Below the pieces are notes generated by a model. It was not told where the DNA came from, searched no databases, and saw nothing but the letters and a program-made list of their open reading frames with translations. The position numbers and the translations under genes were made by a program. From Bacteroidota bacterium (lineage in GTDB: Bacteria > Bacteroidota > Bacteroidia > Bacteroidales > Lentimicrobiaceae): a stretch of DNA of 64,000 nucleotides. Of this stretch, positions 18,129 to 26,881 are shown in pieces (the stretch's first letter is position 1; the number at the start of each line of letters is the position of its first letter). The stretch is taken from positions 62,001 to 126,000 of the forward strand of contig WSXX01000001.1 of NCBI GenBank assembly GCA_009773515.1, read 5' to 3'.

Positions 18129-18980
18129 TTAAAAGAAATGATTTCTGATATAATTAAGACTCTGTTCGGCACAGTATAATGGAGTGCCCTCAGCGTATTG
18201 CTCCTGCTCAACAAAAATGTACTCGAGACCTGCTGTTTTACTTTGTTTAAGAAGTGCTTTAAAATCAATGATGCCATTGCCGATAATGCAGCTTTGCCCA
18301 TCGTTGCCTTTGTCCTTTATGTGCCATGTTTTAAAACGGCCTGAATGTTCTTCGAAGTATTTCAGCGGGTCTTTCCCGGCTTTGACCATCCAGTAAATAT
18401 CAAGCTGAAATGATACCAGATCAGGATCGGTTCCGCTCAGCAGAATATCGTACGGCAATTCATCTTCCATTGGCCTGAATTCAAAATCATGGTTGTGATA
18501 ACCAAATTTAATTCCATGCTTTTTACAACTTGCTCCGATAAGATTCATCTCTTCAGCCACCCGGCGGAAATCATCCAGACTACCTTCAGGCCTGCCCATC
18601 ATTGAAGGCAAAATAAGGTAGCTCAGTCCTGCCTCAGCTGCTTTTTCGGCATAATGATCAGCATTTTCGGCTGTTATCCCTGTGTGCGTGCTGTGAAGCT
18701 TAAGCCCCAGACCGGCACAATAATTACTGAAATCACGGGGCTTCTGCCCATAAAACATCCCGTCAAATCCATAAGATTCGATACTGTTGTAGCCCATTTT
18801 AGCCAGTGATTCAAGTGTACCGTTGAGGTTCTTGTTAACATCATCCCGTAGTGTCCACAATTGTATCCCTATCTGATTTTCCTGCTTCTTTGCTGCTGTG
18901 CTGCATGCAGAAGCCATTCCAAAGGCCAGTGTGCCTGAAACCAAAGGAAGTGAACGTAAAAAATTCCGTCGTGATGGCAT
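18129..18980 (-). CDS. Sugar phosphate isomerase/epimerase family protein (TIM barrel)
   Basis: A 283-residue AP-endonuclease-2/xylose-isomerase-like TIM barrel protein, starting at MPSRRNFLRSL, whose twin arginines suggest Tat export like its neighbours; a lipobox-like ACS lies near residue 26. A longer frame, to 19025, adds 15 unconserved residues and is rejected. Putative metal ligands sit in GYHNHDFEF, QLDIYW, WHIKDKG and FVEQEQ. Family members isomerise or epimerise sugars and keto-sugars. It lies 16 bp upstream of the oxidoreductase gene, in the same direction, and probably works on the oxidised sugar. Confidence 0.82.
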   Translation of the reverse strand: MPSRRNFLRSLPLVSGTLAFGMASACSTAAKKQENQIGIQLWTLRDDVNKNLNGTLESLAKMGYNSIESYGFDGMFYGQKPRDFSNYCAGLGLKLHSTHTGITAENADHYAEKAAEAGLSYLILPSMMGRPEGSLDDFRRVAEEMNLIGASCKKHGIKFGYHNHDFEFRPMEDELPYDILLSGTDPDLVSFQLDIYWMVKAGKDPLKYFEEHSGRFKTWHIKDKGNDGQSCIIGNGIIDFKALLKQSKTAGLEYIFVEQEQYAEGTPLYCAEQSLNYIRNHFF

Positions 18981-19152
18981 ATTCAAAATTTTTAGATTGC
19001 AATCGGTTTCAAAATAAAAAAACAACGTTCCAAACCAGAGTCATCTTGAGCCCTGAGCCTGCCTGATCGCCCAAAGCCGACAATGCAGGCATTTATAGAT
19101 GCGCCAATTGCCCGGGGAGATATGATATTTTCAGGTTTCATCATTGGTCTGT

Positions 19153-20718
19153 TCAGGTAATTTCTTCGTTCACTTCATCCCAGTAAGTACGTCTTCCTTC
19201 GTGATAAGAAATGGTGCCCATATGCGCCGTTATGGCTTCTTCGAAAGATTGGTCAATGTCGCAGCTTGGCTGTGTTCCGTTGTTAAGTCTGATACAGTTC
19301 AGCCATTCTCTCAGATGCAGATGAGTGGTATCCACAGCTTTACCATCGCGGTAAGTATAAAGCAAACCACGACCGGCAAAATATTTTTCAGTTGGCGTGG
19401 TAATGGCATCCACTTTGTCCTGGCCGGGCACATAGGAGTAAATTGGTTTTCCTGGCTCCAGTAAACCTTTTTCAATCTGTTCTTTGTAGCGTGTTGAGCT
19501 GCGGTCGAGATATACGGTAAGGGTTTCATCAAGTTCCAGCCATGCATCGTGTGCCATGATGGTTTTACCACGGTTTTTTTCGCTGCTCAATGTTGCACTA
19601 TATAATAAGGTAAGGTCGCGTTTGGGATATTCAAAAGCCATATTGAGCACATCGGGCACGGTTCGGCCATCTTTGTAAAAATAAATGCCGCCCGAGGCCA
19701 TTGCAGAATGAGGAATCCCAAGATCGAGAATCTGGTTGAGGGCATCGAATTCGTGGGTGAAAAGGTCACCACTTAATCCTGTGCTGTAATCCCACCAGCA
19801 CCGCCATCTGAAAAATCTTTCCGCACTGAAATCGTGCCAGGGCGCAGGACCAATAAACTGCTTCCAATCAATTGAATTCTCGTTTGCATCGGGATCAATA
19901 TCGTAAACCCAGGCTCCGTTCGGATCGTTGCGGTTGGTGCAAACTTCAATCAGCGAAACTTTTCCGATTACATTCTGATCTATAAGCGAACGCGCAACCT
20001 GATAACTCTCCGTTTGCCTTCCCTGATGCCCAAGCTGAAAAACTATGCCTGTATCTTTTACGACTTTTCGAATTTCAAAGGTCTCCTCAACGGTCCACGA
20101 AAGCGGTTTCTCGCAATATACATGCTTTCCGTGTTTTGCTGCTTCAATGGCAACCGGAACATGCAAGTGGTCGGGGGTGGCAATAATTACAGCATCAATA
20201 TCGGGCGAAGCACACAACTGCTGATAGGTTTGAAACCGCTTCGGAGCATCGCCCATTTTTCCTTCAGCTCCATTGCGAAAGTCATTCATTCCGGTTTCTA
20301 TGCCTCGTTGGGCAAACTTATCGAACACATCACAAATAGCAGTAACCTTAACGTTAAGGTTTTCCTGCTCATGAAATTCTTTGATATAATCTTTCCAGAA
20401 TTTATCTTTCTCAGCCCTTTCGTTCCATTCATCGATTCTTTCGGGATGAACAAAACCCAATGCTTTTAAAATATACATTCCCCGGCCGCCAGTACCAACA
20501 ATGCCAATGCGAATAGCCTGACCAGTAATCAATGGCGGTAAACCCTTTGGAATTGAAGGATTTATCCCCTGTAAAATATTTGAACTGTACTTTTTACGCT
20601 CTTCGGAATGAAGATAGAGACCGTACCCAAGTGCTCCCAGTACCGGCAATGAAGCCAGACCCGCCAATAAATCGCGCCGGCTGATCCCTTTCTTATCTTT
20701 ATTGTTGTCCTGACTCAT
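19153..20718 (-). CDS. Second Gfo/Idh/MocA family oxidoreductase, Tat-exported
   Basis: A 521-residue paralogous oxidoreductase with Tat motif SRRDLLAGLA at residues 14-23, followed by a hydrophobic segment. The Rossmann GIVGTGGRG motif, ATPDHLHVPVAIEA and the catalytic-region motif VYCEKPLSW are present. Its N-terminus (GLYLHSEERKKY) may stay as a membrane anchor. The start overlaps the stop of the DoxX gene (ATGA), so the two are tightly coupled. DoxX next to Gfo/Idh/MocA is a recurrent pairing in Bacteroidota; the membrane protein may pass electrons from the oxidation to the respiratory chain (inference). Confidence 0.86.
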   Translation of the reverse strand: MSQDNNKDKKGISRRDLLAGLASLPVLGALGYGLYLHSEERKKYSSNILQGINPSIPKGLPPLITGQAIRIGIVGTGGRGMYILKALGFVHPERIDEWNERAEKDKFWKDYIKEFHEQENLNVKVTAICDVFDKFAQRGIETGMNDFRNGAEGKMGDAPKRFQTYQQLCASPDIDAVIIATPDHLHVPVAIEAAKHGKHVYCEKPLSWTVEETFEIRKVVKDTGIVFQLGHQGRQTESYQVARSLIDQNVIGKVSLIEVCTNRNDPNGAWVYDIDPDANENSIDWKQFIGPAPWHDFSAERFFRWRCWWDYSTGLSGDLFTHEFDALNQILDLGIPHSAMASGGIYFYKDGRTVPDVLNMAFEYPKRDLTLLYSATLSSEKNRGKTIMAHDAWLELDETLTVYLDRSSTRYKEQIEKGLLEPGKPIYSYVPGQDKVDAITTPTEKYFAGRGLLYTYRDGKAVDTTHLHLREWLNCIRLNNGTQPSCDIDQSFEEAITAHMGTISYHEGRRTYWDEVNEEIT

Positions 20719-21194
20719 GCTTTCATTTTGTTTTCAGTAGCCCAAAACCTTTCCATTCCGATAATATGAGCGGTTGGGAAAGCATATATTACATAAAGGG
20801 CGAAAAGTTCGACAAGTGTTTTGTTGATTATAAAATAACTGCCATCGGAAGGAAAAAGATATTCTATCCCTGGAAAAGGAGGATGCGAGAGGTAATAGAA
20901 AAGCAGCAACACCATTCCTGAGATGGCTCCGGCACGTGTAAAGAGCCCGATAAGTAATGAAAATCCGATAAGTGCCAATCCCCAGGCATTCATGGTATCA
21001 ACAACGGTCATTACTGAATCGTTGCGTGCCATCCATTCAAAAACTCCTTTGAAAAAGCCTCCTGAATCAAGTAAATAAGTTTTTGCGGACCAGGATGGGT
21101 TGAGAATTTTAACCATTCCCTCGTAAAAAAAATGCCAGCCAATAACAAACCGGAGTAAAACCAGTGCACTTAGCTTTGTTCTGGAGAATTCCAT
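20715..21194 (-). CDS. DoxX family membrane protein
   Basis: A 159-residue integral membrane protein with about four hydrophobic helices and the DoxX-type N-terminus (VLLRFVIGWHFFYEGMVKILNP). DoxX relatives are linked to quinone or redox functions, but most are uncharacterised. It is the first gene of the minus-strand cluster and overlaps the next by 4 bp. Cotranscription with exported Gfo/Idh/MocA enzymes suggests it helps dispose of electrons; this is inferred from context only. Confidence 0.85.
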   Translation of the reverse strand: MEFSRTKLSALVLLRFVIGWHFFYEGMVKILNPSWSAKTYLLDSGGFFKGVFEWMARNDSVMTVVDTMNAWGLALIGFSLLIGLFTRAGAISGMVLLLFYYLSHPPFPGIEYLFPSDGSYFIINKTLVELFALYVIYAFPTAHIIGMERFWATENKMKA

Positions 21195-21411
21195 AATTGA
21201 GTGAGACTAAGAAAAAAATGTAGCAAATTGGCGTTAAAACCGAATCAGAATTTGTCAGCAGAAATACCTGATAATACCAAAGTATTTGTATCCCGTATAA
21301 AACAAATTGTCTGTCCAAATTTAAAAATAATTTTTAATTCTGTGCTACAAATTCGGGAATCTGACAATATTTTAAAATATTTTAAAAAGTATATTGGTAA
21401 TCAGGTAAATA

Positions 21412-21493
21412 GAGGTTGAGGTTGAGGTTGAGGTTGAGGTTGAGGTTGAGGCTGAGGCTGAGGTTGAGGTTAAGGTTGAGTTTGAGGTTGAGA
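21412..21493. repeat. GAGGTT hexanucleotide microsatellite
   Basis: About 13 tandem copies of GAGGTT, with variants GAGGCT, AAGGTT, GAGTTT. It lies in the 484-bp gap upstream of the DoxX gene and beyond the 3' end of the T9SS gene. It is not part of a credible ORF. Such arrays are slippage-prone; no phase-variable gene abuts it. The rest of the gap is AT-rich and shows nothing recognisable except a terminator at its far end. Confidence 0.9.
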
Positions 21494-21602
21494 TTAACAG
21501 TCTGCTTGCCGCGCAGTAAGGCTGGCGGTTCCGATGGCTATACGAACTATGGACTTTAGCTTATAATATTTTCAATTTCTGAAGTCTAAACGACATAAAA
21601 CG

Positions 21603-21623
21603 AAAAACCCCGGATCACCGGGG
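21603..21623 (-). terminator. Terminator of the 21.7-kb T9SS gene
   Basis: CCCCGG (21608-21613), loop ATCA, CCGGGG (21618-21623). On the minus strand the stem is followed by TTTTTCG. It lies 56 bases past the stop codon. Confidence 0.85.
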
Positions 21624-21678
21624 AATTTCATCACATTAAGCTAAACAAGTAATCCAAGTAATCCGAGTTTGAGTATTA

Positions 21679-22413
21679 TTAACGCTTAACAACAAATTTT
21701 CGTGTAATTGCAGCAGAATTATTTACGATCAGTGAGTAGAAATATACTCCATCCTTAAGATTTGCAACATCCAGGGCAACTTTTCCCTGATTGCGATCGA
21801 GAGGAATTTCACGAACTGTGGTTCCAAGCAGATTGTTGATTTTTATATAAGCACCTGCCACTGATTGCGGAAGTTTATAATCGATGAATGAAACGCCCAT
21901 AACCGGGTTAGGATATGCATTCGACATTTCAACATTTGTAAGCTTTGGTTTATTATTCACACCAAGTGTACCAATAACAAAATTGATGGTTACGAAGGTT
22001 GAATCGCTTTGATTATCCATGTCGAAAAACACAAATTTCACAGTAGAGGTTCCCTGAATGCTTCCGTAGGTCATATCTCCGGTAAAATTTTGAGAGAATG
22101 AACCTGCATCAATCAGGATAGGCTCCGGTGTTTCCAAAACAAAATCAGGATAACAGGCAACCCAGCAAATATTTGAAAATGATCCTTCAATCAACACTTC
22201 GTCATATTTCCTGATTTTAACATTTTTAGCGGTTGAAGAAACATTAAAAACATCAAGGCCCAGAGAAACAAAGCCAAGAGAAGGAGCGCAATAATGATCA
22301 ATAGTCTGACCTGATATATCAACACCAGATTTATCTTTAACAACCAATGATTGAGCTGAAACAAAAGACAACATCAAAATGCTGACCAAAAAAGAGAGTA
22401 GTGTTTTTTTCAT
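21679..22413 (-). CDS. Secreted protein with T9SS type A sorting domain
   Basis: A 244-residue exported protein. Residues 1-20 form a Sec signal peptide ending VSAQ, residues 21-150 form a beta-rich domain with four cysteines that I do not recognise, and the last 75 or so residues are a T9SS sorting domain. That domain has the AYPNPV motif, NLLGTTVREI, LKDGVYFYSL and the terminal TRKFVVKR. It should cross the outer membrane by the type IX system and lose or exchange the C-terminal domain. It is transcribed divergently from the Omp28-like gene. A CAAAAGTA at 22556-22563 (TACTTTTG on the minus strand) may be its -7 element. Confidence 0.82.
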   Translation of the reverse strand: MKKTLLSFLVSILMLSFVSAQSLVVKDKSGVDISGQTIDHYCAPSLGFVSLGLDVFNVSSTAKNVKIRKYDEVLIEGSFSNICWVACYPDFVLETPEPILIDAGSFSQNFTGDMTYGSIQGTSTVKFVFFDMDNQSDSTFVTINFVIGTLGVNNKPKLTNVEMSNAYPNPVMGVSFIDYKLPQSVAGAYIKINNLLGTTVREIPLDRNQGKVALDVANLKDGVYFYSLIVNNSAAITRKFVVKR

Positions 22414-22555
22414 AGAAAGAAAAATTTTTGATTAAAAATCAACAGGGCTTTAACTGCAAAAATCGTGCTAAACATTTACAACCGGAGACCTTCTTTAGAA
22501 ATAAATCAATGGATTGAACGATTGTGTCGCGCTGATTTCATGCGTTAAGCCGGAA

Positions 22556-22563
22556 CAAAAGTA
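22556..22563 (-). promoter_or_regulatory. -7 promoter element of the 21.7-kb T9SS gene
   Basis: TACTTTTG on the minus strand fits TAnnTTTG; a TTTG lies 15 bases upstream, slightly short of the usual spacing. It would give a leader of about 135 nt. Confidence 0.4.
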
Positions 22564-22681
22564 GTACTTTAAAGATGTCAAAAGCAAGAAATCTTCAAGA
22601 AATATTTTAAAAACTTTTCAACCCGTGTTTTGCTATTTAAAAATGCAGATATTTGCATCTGCGACACCTAAATCATAAATC

Positions 22682-24355
22682 ATGAAAAAAATTACCCTCA
22701 TTTTCGTCTCATTTCTTTTTGCAGTGAGCTTGTCAGCCCAATCGCAGCGATTGGTTCTGCTTGAGCATTTTACTCAGGCAAGTTGTGGTCCATGCGCTAC
22801 TCAGAACCCAACTATCCACACCCTGCTGGTGAATAATCCGAATAAAATTACATCAATTAATTACCACACCAGTTGGCCGGGATTTGACCCTATGTACAAT
22901 CATAATCCAGCCGATAATGCTGCCAGAACTTCTTATTACAGCGTTACCGGAGTTCCGAATTCAGTATTGGATGGCAACTATTTCAACGGGTTCCCTTCAG
23001 GATGGAATATAAATACCGTAAATGCACGTTATGCCGTACCTTCTCCTTTTGAATTGAGTGTTTATCAGCGACTATCACCAGCAAACGACACTTTATTTGT
23101 TACAATGTTAATTCAGGTAACGGCAGAGGTAACAGGTCAGGCATCTGCATTTATGTCGGTTATTGAAGAGCATATCCATTTCAACTCTCCTCCTGGATCA
23201 AATGGAGAAAGAGACTTTTACAATGTGATGAAAAAACTGCTCCCCACAAGAACCGGTATTGCTTTACCAACTCCGCTCACAGTAGGTGATTATCATATTA
23301 TTGAATCATACTGGCCATTGGCCAATGTTTACAACATCAATCAGTTGAGTGTTGTGGCATTTGTTCAGAATCCGATCACAAAGGAAGTGCATCAGTCGTG
23401 CAATCTCACTGAAGGTGCATTTACGGCACTTTACGACAATGATGTTGATGTCCTGGAATTTACCAATATGACCGACCGTTATTGCACCCCTGAACTGAAC
23501 CCGGTTCTGCGCATCCGCAACAACGGAAACACTCCGCTTACTTCGCTGGAATTGAAATATCAGGTTAACAACGAAGAAATTCAAACCCTTAACTGGAGCG
23601 GAAATCTGGAACTTCTTGAGTCAGAACTTATTGAAATTCCCGGAATTCCTTACGAGCTTCTAACAACCAATACACTGAAGGTTTTTTCCAGTTCTACCAA
23701 TGGCGGTGACGATGAATATACCAAAAACGACACCCTTTTACATGTTTTTGAACCTGCTCTAACCACCACCCGCGCTTTACTTGTTAAGGTTCGGACAGAT
23801 AATTATCCTGAAGAAACTACCTGGGAAATTAAAAACATGGATGGCGAAGTTGTAGCTAGCGGCGGACCTTACACCGAAGCAAATACAGTTATCAATACCG
23901 ACGTTTCGGTTGAAGCCGATGGCTGTTATGAGTTCTTCGTTTATGACGCCGGAGCAAATGGCATGTGCTGTGCATTTGGAGCCGGTTTTGTTCGTTTATC
24001 ATCGGGATCAGTTACCGTAACTCAGGGAACAAACTTTGGCGAAATGCTCACTGCTCAGTTTGATGTGGTAAGTGTTGGATTCGATCCCATGCCTGCAATT
24101 ACAAACTTCGAGGCTTATCCTAACCCAGCTGACAATCAGGTTTTTGTAGAATTTACACCTGAGCGCAACCAAACCATTAAAATCAAAATTGTAAACCAGC
24201 TAGGTCAGGCTGTTTATTCCAATGAAGTTCAGGCTGCAGCAGATGCAACCCGAAAACTTGAAATCAGCACAGCCAACTGGCCTGCAGGTATATATATGAT
24301 TGTTATGGACAACAGTTCTGCGGTAAGCAGCAAGAAGATTAGTGTGATCAGATAA
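22682..24355 (+). CDS. Omp28-related secreted protein with thioredoxin-like domain and T9SS sorting domain
   Basis: A 557-residue exported protein. A signal peptide (residues 1-20, ending LSAQ) is followed by an Omp28/thioredoxin-like domain with the redox motif CGPC near residue 36 (EHFTQASCGPCATQNP). A middle beta-rich region follows, then a T9SS type A sorting domain (AYPNPADNQ...GIYMIVMDNS...KKISVIR). It should be delivered to the surface or medium by T9SS. The CxxC suggests disulfide chemistry or thiol binding, but surface Omp28 proteins have no firmly established function. It is divergent from the adjacent T9SS gene. Confidence 0.85.
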   Translation: MKKITLIFVSFLFAVSLSAQSQRLVLLEHFTQASCGPCATQNPTIHTLLVNNPNKITSINYHTSWPGFDPMYNHNPADNAARTSYYSVTGVPNSVLDGNYFNGFPSGWNINTVNARYAVPSPFELSVYQRLSPANDTLFVTMLIQVTAEVTGQASAFMSVIEEHIHFNSPPGSNGERDFYNVMKKLLPTRTGIALPTPLTVGDYHIIESYWPLANVYNINQLSVVAFVQNPITKEVHQSCNLTEGAFTALYDNDVDVLEFTNMTDRYCTPELNPVLRIRNNGNTPLTSLELKYQVNNEEIQTLNWSGNLELLESELIEIPGIPYELLTTNTLKVFSSSTNGGDDEYTKNDTLLHVFEPALTTTRALLVKVRTDNYPEETTWEIKNMDGEVVASGGPYTEANTVINTDVSVEADGCYEFFVYDAGANGMCCAFGAGFVRLSSGSVTVTQGTNFGEMLTAQFDVVSVGFDPMPAITNFEAYPNPADNQVFVEFTPERNQTIKIKIVNQLGQAVYSNEVQAAADATRKLEISTANWPAGIYMIVMDNSSAVSSKKISVIR

Positions 24356-24368
24356 GCCACTGATTGAT

Positions 24369-24436
24369 AGTCAGGGCTTGACCTGATGTTAAAGTTTTGG
24401 TAAATTGAGACTCTTTCAATTAATCAAACCCTGACT
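24369..24436. repeat. Inverted pair of the AGTCAGGGYTTGA dispersed repeat
   Basis: AGTCAGGGCTTGA (24369-24381) and TCAAACCCTGACT (24424-24436) form a 13-bp inverted repeat with one mismatch, starting 14 bases after a stop codon. Near-copies occur at 31113 (after the decarboxylase stop), 50943 (after the GH3 stop) and, inverted, near 63963. It may be a dispersed gene-end element. Confidence 0.6.
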
Positions 24437-24494
24437 TATGAGGTATATTAAATTAACTTCCTCAAATAAGACGCATTTTATATCCCCCTCTTTT

Positions 24495-24514
24495 CCCCCT
24501 TTTGGAAAAGGGGG
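24495..24514. terminator. Possible terminator, CCCCCTTTT / AAAAGGGGG
   Basis: Perfect 9-bp arms around GG. It lies 140 bases after the T9SS stop in a 311-bp gap; the T-run TTTTTTTT follows only after 14 bases. It could end the upstream transcript or be another dispersed repeat. Confidence 0.5.
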
Positions 24515-24614
24515 ACGATTACTTTCGTTTTTTTTGGACACATTAGTTTGCAGAAAGTCCAGTTAGATCGGGTACTCAAGTGGGGAAGTTATTTCGACGG
24601 TTTCACTTAGAAAT

Positions 24615-24652
24615 AAAAAGGGCGTTTCCAAATTCTGGAACCGCCCTTTTTT
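24615..24652. terminator. Bidirectional terminator at the hutU 3' end
   Basis: AAAAAGGGCG-T-TTCCA, loop AATTC, TGGAA-C-CGCCCTTTTTT. Strong in both directions, 15 bases past the hutU stop on the minus strand. Confidence 0.9.
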
Positions 24653-24666
24653 ATATGTTGATGTGT

Positions 24667-26673
24667 TTAAAAAAGTCCGTTTATCAGATTATCATCTGCG
24701 AAATTCGGAAGGTTAACTTTCAGCAGTGGTTCAGCATCCATGGCACGTTTAATTGCAAAAATTGCTTCATCATTACGAGCCCATGAACGACGCGAGATGC
24801 CATTATTCACATCCCAGTGCAGCATGGAGCGCAGGCGGCGATCGCAATCGGCGCTTCCATCGAGCAACATTCCAAAACCTCCGTTGATCACTTCCCCCCA
24901 GCCTACGCCACCACCATTATGTATGGAAACCCAGGTTGCGCCGCGGAATGAATCACCTATTACATTATGAATAGCCATATCGGCGGTAAAACTGCTTCCA
25001 TCATAAATGTTTGAAGTTTCCCGGAAAGGAGAATCTGTTCCTGATACATCATGATGATCGCGGCCAAGTACAACCGGTGCACTAATGGTGCCATCGGCAA
25101 TGGCTTTATTGAATGCCGCGGCAATTTTTGTACGTCCTTCACAGTCGGCATAAAGAATGCGTGCCTGCGAACCCACAACAAGGCGGTTTTCTTTTGCGCC
25201 TTTGATCCAATGGATATTGTCCTTCATTTGCTGACTGATTTCCACGGGAGCTGTTGCTGAAATTTCTTGAAGTACTTCCATTGCAATACGATCGGTGATA
25301 TCAAGATCTTCAGGTTTACCGGAAGCACATACCCATCGGAAAGGTCCGAAACCGTAATCGAAGCACATTGGTCCCATAATATCCTGAACATAAGATGGGT
25401 AACGAAACTTTCCGCCATCCTTAAAGATATCGGCTCCTGCCCTGCCCGATTCCAGTAAAAATGCATTGCCATAATCGAAGAAATACATTCCACGCTCACT
25501 CAGGGTGTTTATTGCAGCCACATGCCGGCGAAGGGTTTCCTGCACCCTTTTGCGGAACTCTTCAGGCTGATGCGCCATCATATCATTAGATTGCTCATAA
25601 CTCAGACCGACCGGGTAATAACCGCCGGCCCACGGATTATGCAGTGATGTTTGATCAGAGCCCATATCAACATGAATATTCCGCTCAACCAAACGTTCCC
25701 ACAAATCCACAATATTGCCGATAAATGCAATGGAACGGGCTTTTTTCTCAGACTGATATTTCAAAGCAAGATCAATGGCAGTGTCTGCATTGTCAGAAAT
25801 CTCATCCACCCACCCCTGACTGTGTCGTTTATGGGCAGCATGAGGATTTACTTCCGCACAAATGGTAACCACTCCGGCAATATTTCCGGCTTTGGGTTGT
25901 GCACCGCTCATACCGCCAAGTCCGGAAGTAACAAATAAACGACCGGCAATGCCTGCTCCGTTTTTATCAATCTTACGGCCTGCATTCAAAACTGTAATGG
26001 TAGTTCCATGCACAATGCCCTGAGGGCCGATGTACATATATGAACCAGCTGTCATTTGCCCGTATTGTGATACCCCAAGTGCATTGAATTTTTCCCAGTC
26101 ATCGGGTTTTGAATAATTGGGAATCACCATTCCATTGGTAACCACAACACGCGGAGCATCTTTGTGCGAAGGGAACAATCCCATCGGGTGTCCCGAATAC
26201 ATAACCAGCGTTTGTTCATCGGTCATCTCTGAAAGATACTTCATGGTGAGCAGGTATTGCGCCCAATTCTGAAATACAGCGCCATTTCCACCATAGGTAA
26301 TCAGCTCATGCGGATGTTGAGCAACTGCAGGATCGAGGTTATTCTGAATCATAAGCATAATGCCTGCAGCCTGTGTTGAGCGGGCAGGATATTCCCCGAT
26401 CGGACGGGCGTACATTTTGTATTCCGGGCGGAACCGATACATATATATACGTCCGAATTTTTTAAGTTCTTCAGCAAATTCAGGAGCCAATACCGCGTGA
26501 TGTTCCGGGGCAAAATAGCGCAGGGCATTGCGAAGGGCCAGTTTCTTCTCTTCGGGATTCAGGATGTCTTTGCGCACGGGGGCATGGCTGACGCCTGAGT
26601 CCAATGGCTTCAATGCCGGAAGTTGTCCGGGAATACCGGTCATTATTGCCTGCTGAAATTCAGATAGATGCAT
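24667..26673 (-). CDS. hutU: Urocanate hydratase
   Basis: Urocanase adds water to urocanate, the second step of histidine degradation, using tightly bound NAD+. The 668-residue product is recognised by YGGNGAVFQNWAQYLLTM, MYSGHPMGLFPSH, TAGSYMYIGPQGIVHGT, GGMSGAQPKA and a near-terminal GGGVGWGEVINGGFGM. It is longer than the 555-residue Gammaproteobacterial enzyme because of an N-terminal and internal expansion seen in the long-form family. No hutH/hutI/hutG lies in the window, so the rest of the pathway must be elsewhere. It is monocistronic, with its own promoter and terminator. Confidence 0.95.
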   Translation of the reverse strand: MHLSEFQQAIMTGIPGQLPALKPLDSGVSHAPVRKDILNPEEKKLALRNALRYFAPEHHAVLAPEFAEELKKFGRIYMYRFRPEYKMYARPIGEYPARSTQAAGIMLMIQNNLDPAVAQHPHELITYGGNGAVFQNWAQYLLTMKYLSEMTDEQTLVMYSGHPMGLFPSHKDAPRVVVTNGMVIPNYSKPDDWEKFNALGVSQYGQMTAGSYMYIGPQGIVHGTTITVLNAGRKIDKNGAGIAGRLFVTSGLGGMSGAQPKAGNIAGVVTICAEVNPHAAHKRHSQGWVDEISDNADTAIDLALKYQSEKKARSIAFIGNIVDLWERLVERNIHVDMGSDQTSLHNPWAGGYYPVGLSYEQSNDMMAHQPEEFRKRVQETLRRHVAAINTLSERGMYFFDYGNAFLLESGRAGADIFKDGGKFRYPSYVQDIMGPMCFDYGFGPFRWVCASGKPEDLDITDRIAMEVLQEISATAPVEISQQMKDNIHWIKGAKENRLVVGSQARILYADCEGRTKIAAAFNKAIADGTISAPVVLGRDHHDVSGTDSPFRETSNIYDGSSFTADMAIHNVIGDSFRGATWVSIHNGGGVGWGEVINGGFGMLLDGSADCDRRLRSMLHWDVNNGISRRSWARNDEAIFAIKRAMDAEPLLKVNLPNFADDNLINGLF

Positions 26674-26711
26674 TATATTTTGATTTACAAGTGATTGACA
26701 TTAATTATCGG

Positions 26712-26719
26712 CAAAGTTA
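26712..26719 (-). promoter_or_regulatory. -7 promoter element of hutU
   Basis: TAACTTTG on the minus strand (CAAAGTTA on plus) fits TAnnTTTG, 38 bases before the ATG. No clear -33 element. Confidence 0.55.
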
Positions 26720-26763
26720 GAAAAGGATTTTGGATTACAGCGATTCAGAAAAGGACTTATCAG

Positions 26764-26829
26764 GATATTTTATCTCAATTCAGATATTTTATACATACCT
26801 ATGTATGAAATATCGGATATTTTATACAT
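26764..26829. promoter_or_regulatory. Palindrome plus direct half-site, probable operator
   Basis: GATATTTTATACATA (26783-26797), CC, TATGTATGAAATATC (26800-26814) is a 15-bp palindrome with one mismatch. A third half-site GATATTTTATACAT (26816-26829) repeats the left arm 33 bp on, and a partial one, GATATTTTAT, lies at 26764-26773. The array lies just upstream of the -7 element of the AAA ATPase gene, in the hutU/ATPase divergent gap. The layout looks like a dimeric regulator binding site; the regulator is unknown. Confidence 0.6.
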
Positions 26830-26858
26830 CACACTGCAGAAATTATCCCATTTATGAT

Positions 26859-26866
26859 TATCTTTG
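26859..26866 (+). promoter_or_regulatory. -7 promoter element of the AAA/DUF4143 gene
   Basis: TATCTTTG fits TAnnTTTG, 15 bases before the ATG at 26882, giving a very short leader. Confidence 0.5.
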
Positions 26867-26881
26867 GTGAGTTAAATTCGC

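Noticed and set aside
21412-21493. Coding repeat or phase-variable promoter
   Set aside because: The six-base repeat lies in no credible ORF and is far from the start of either flanking gene.
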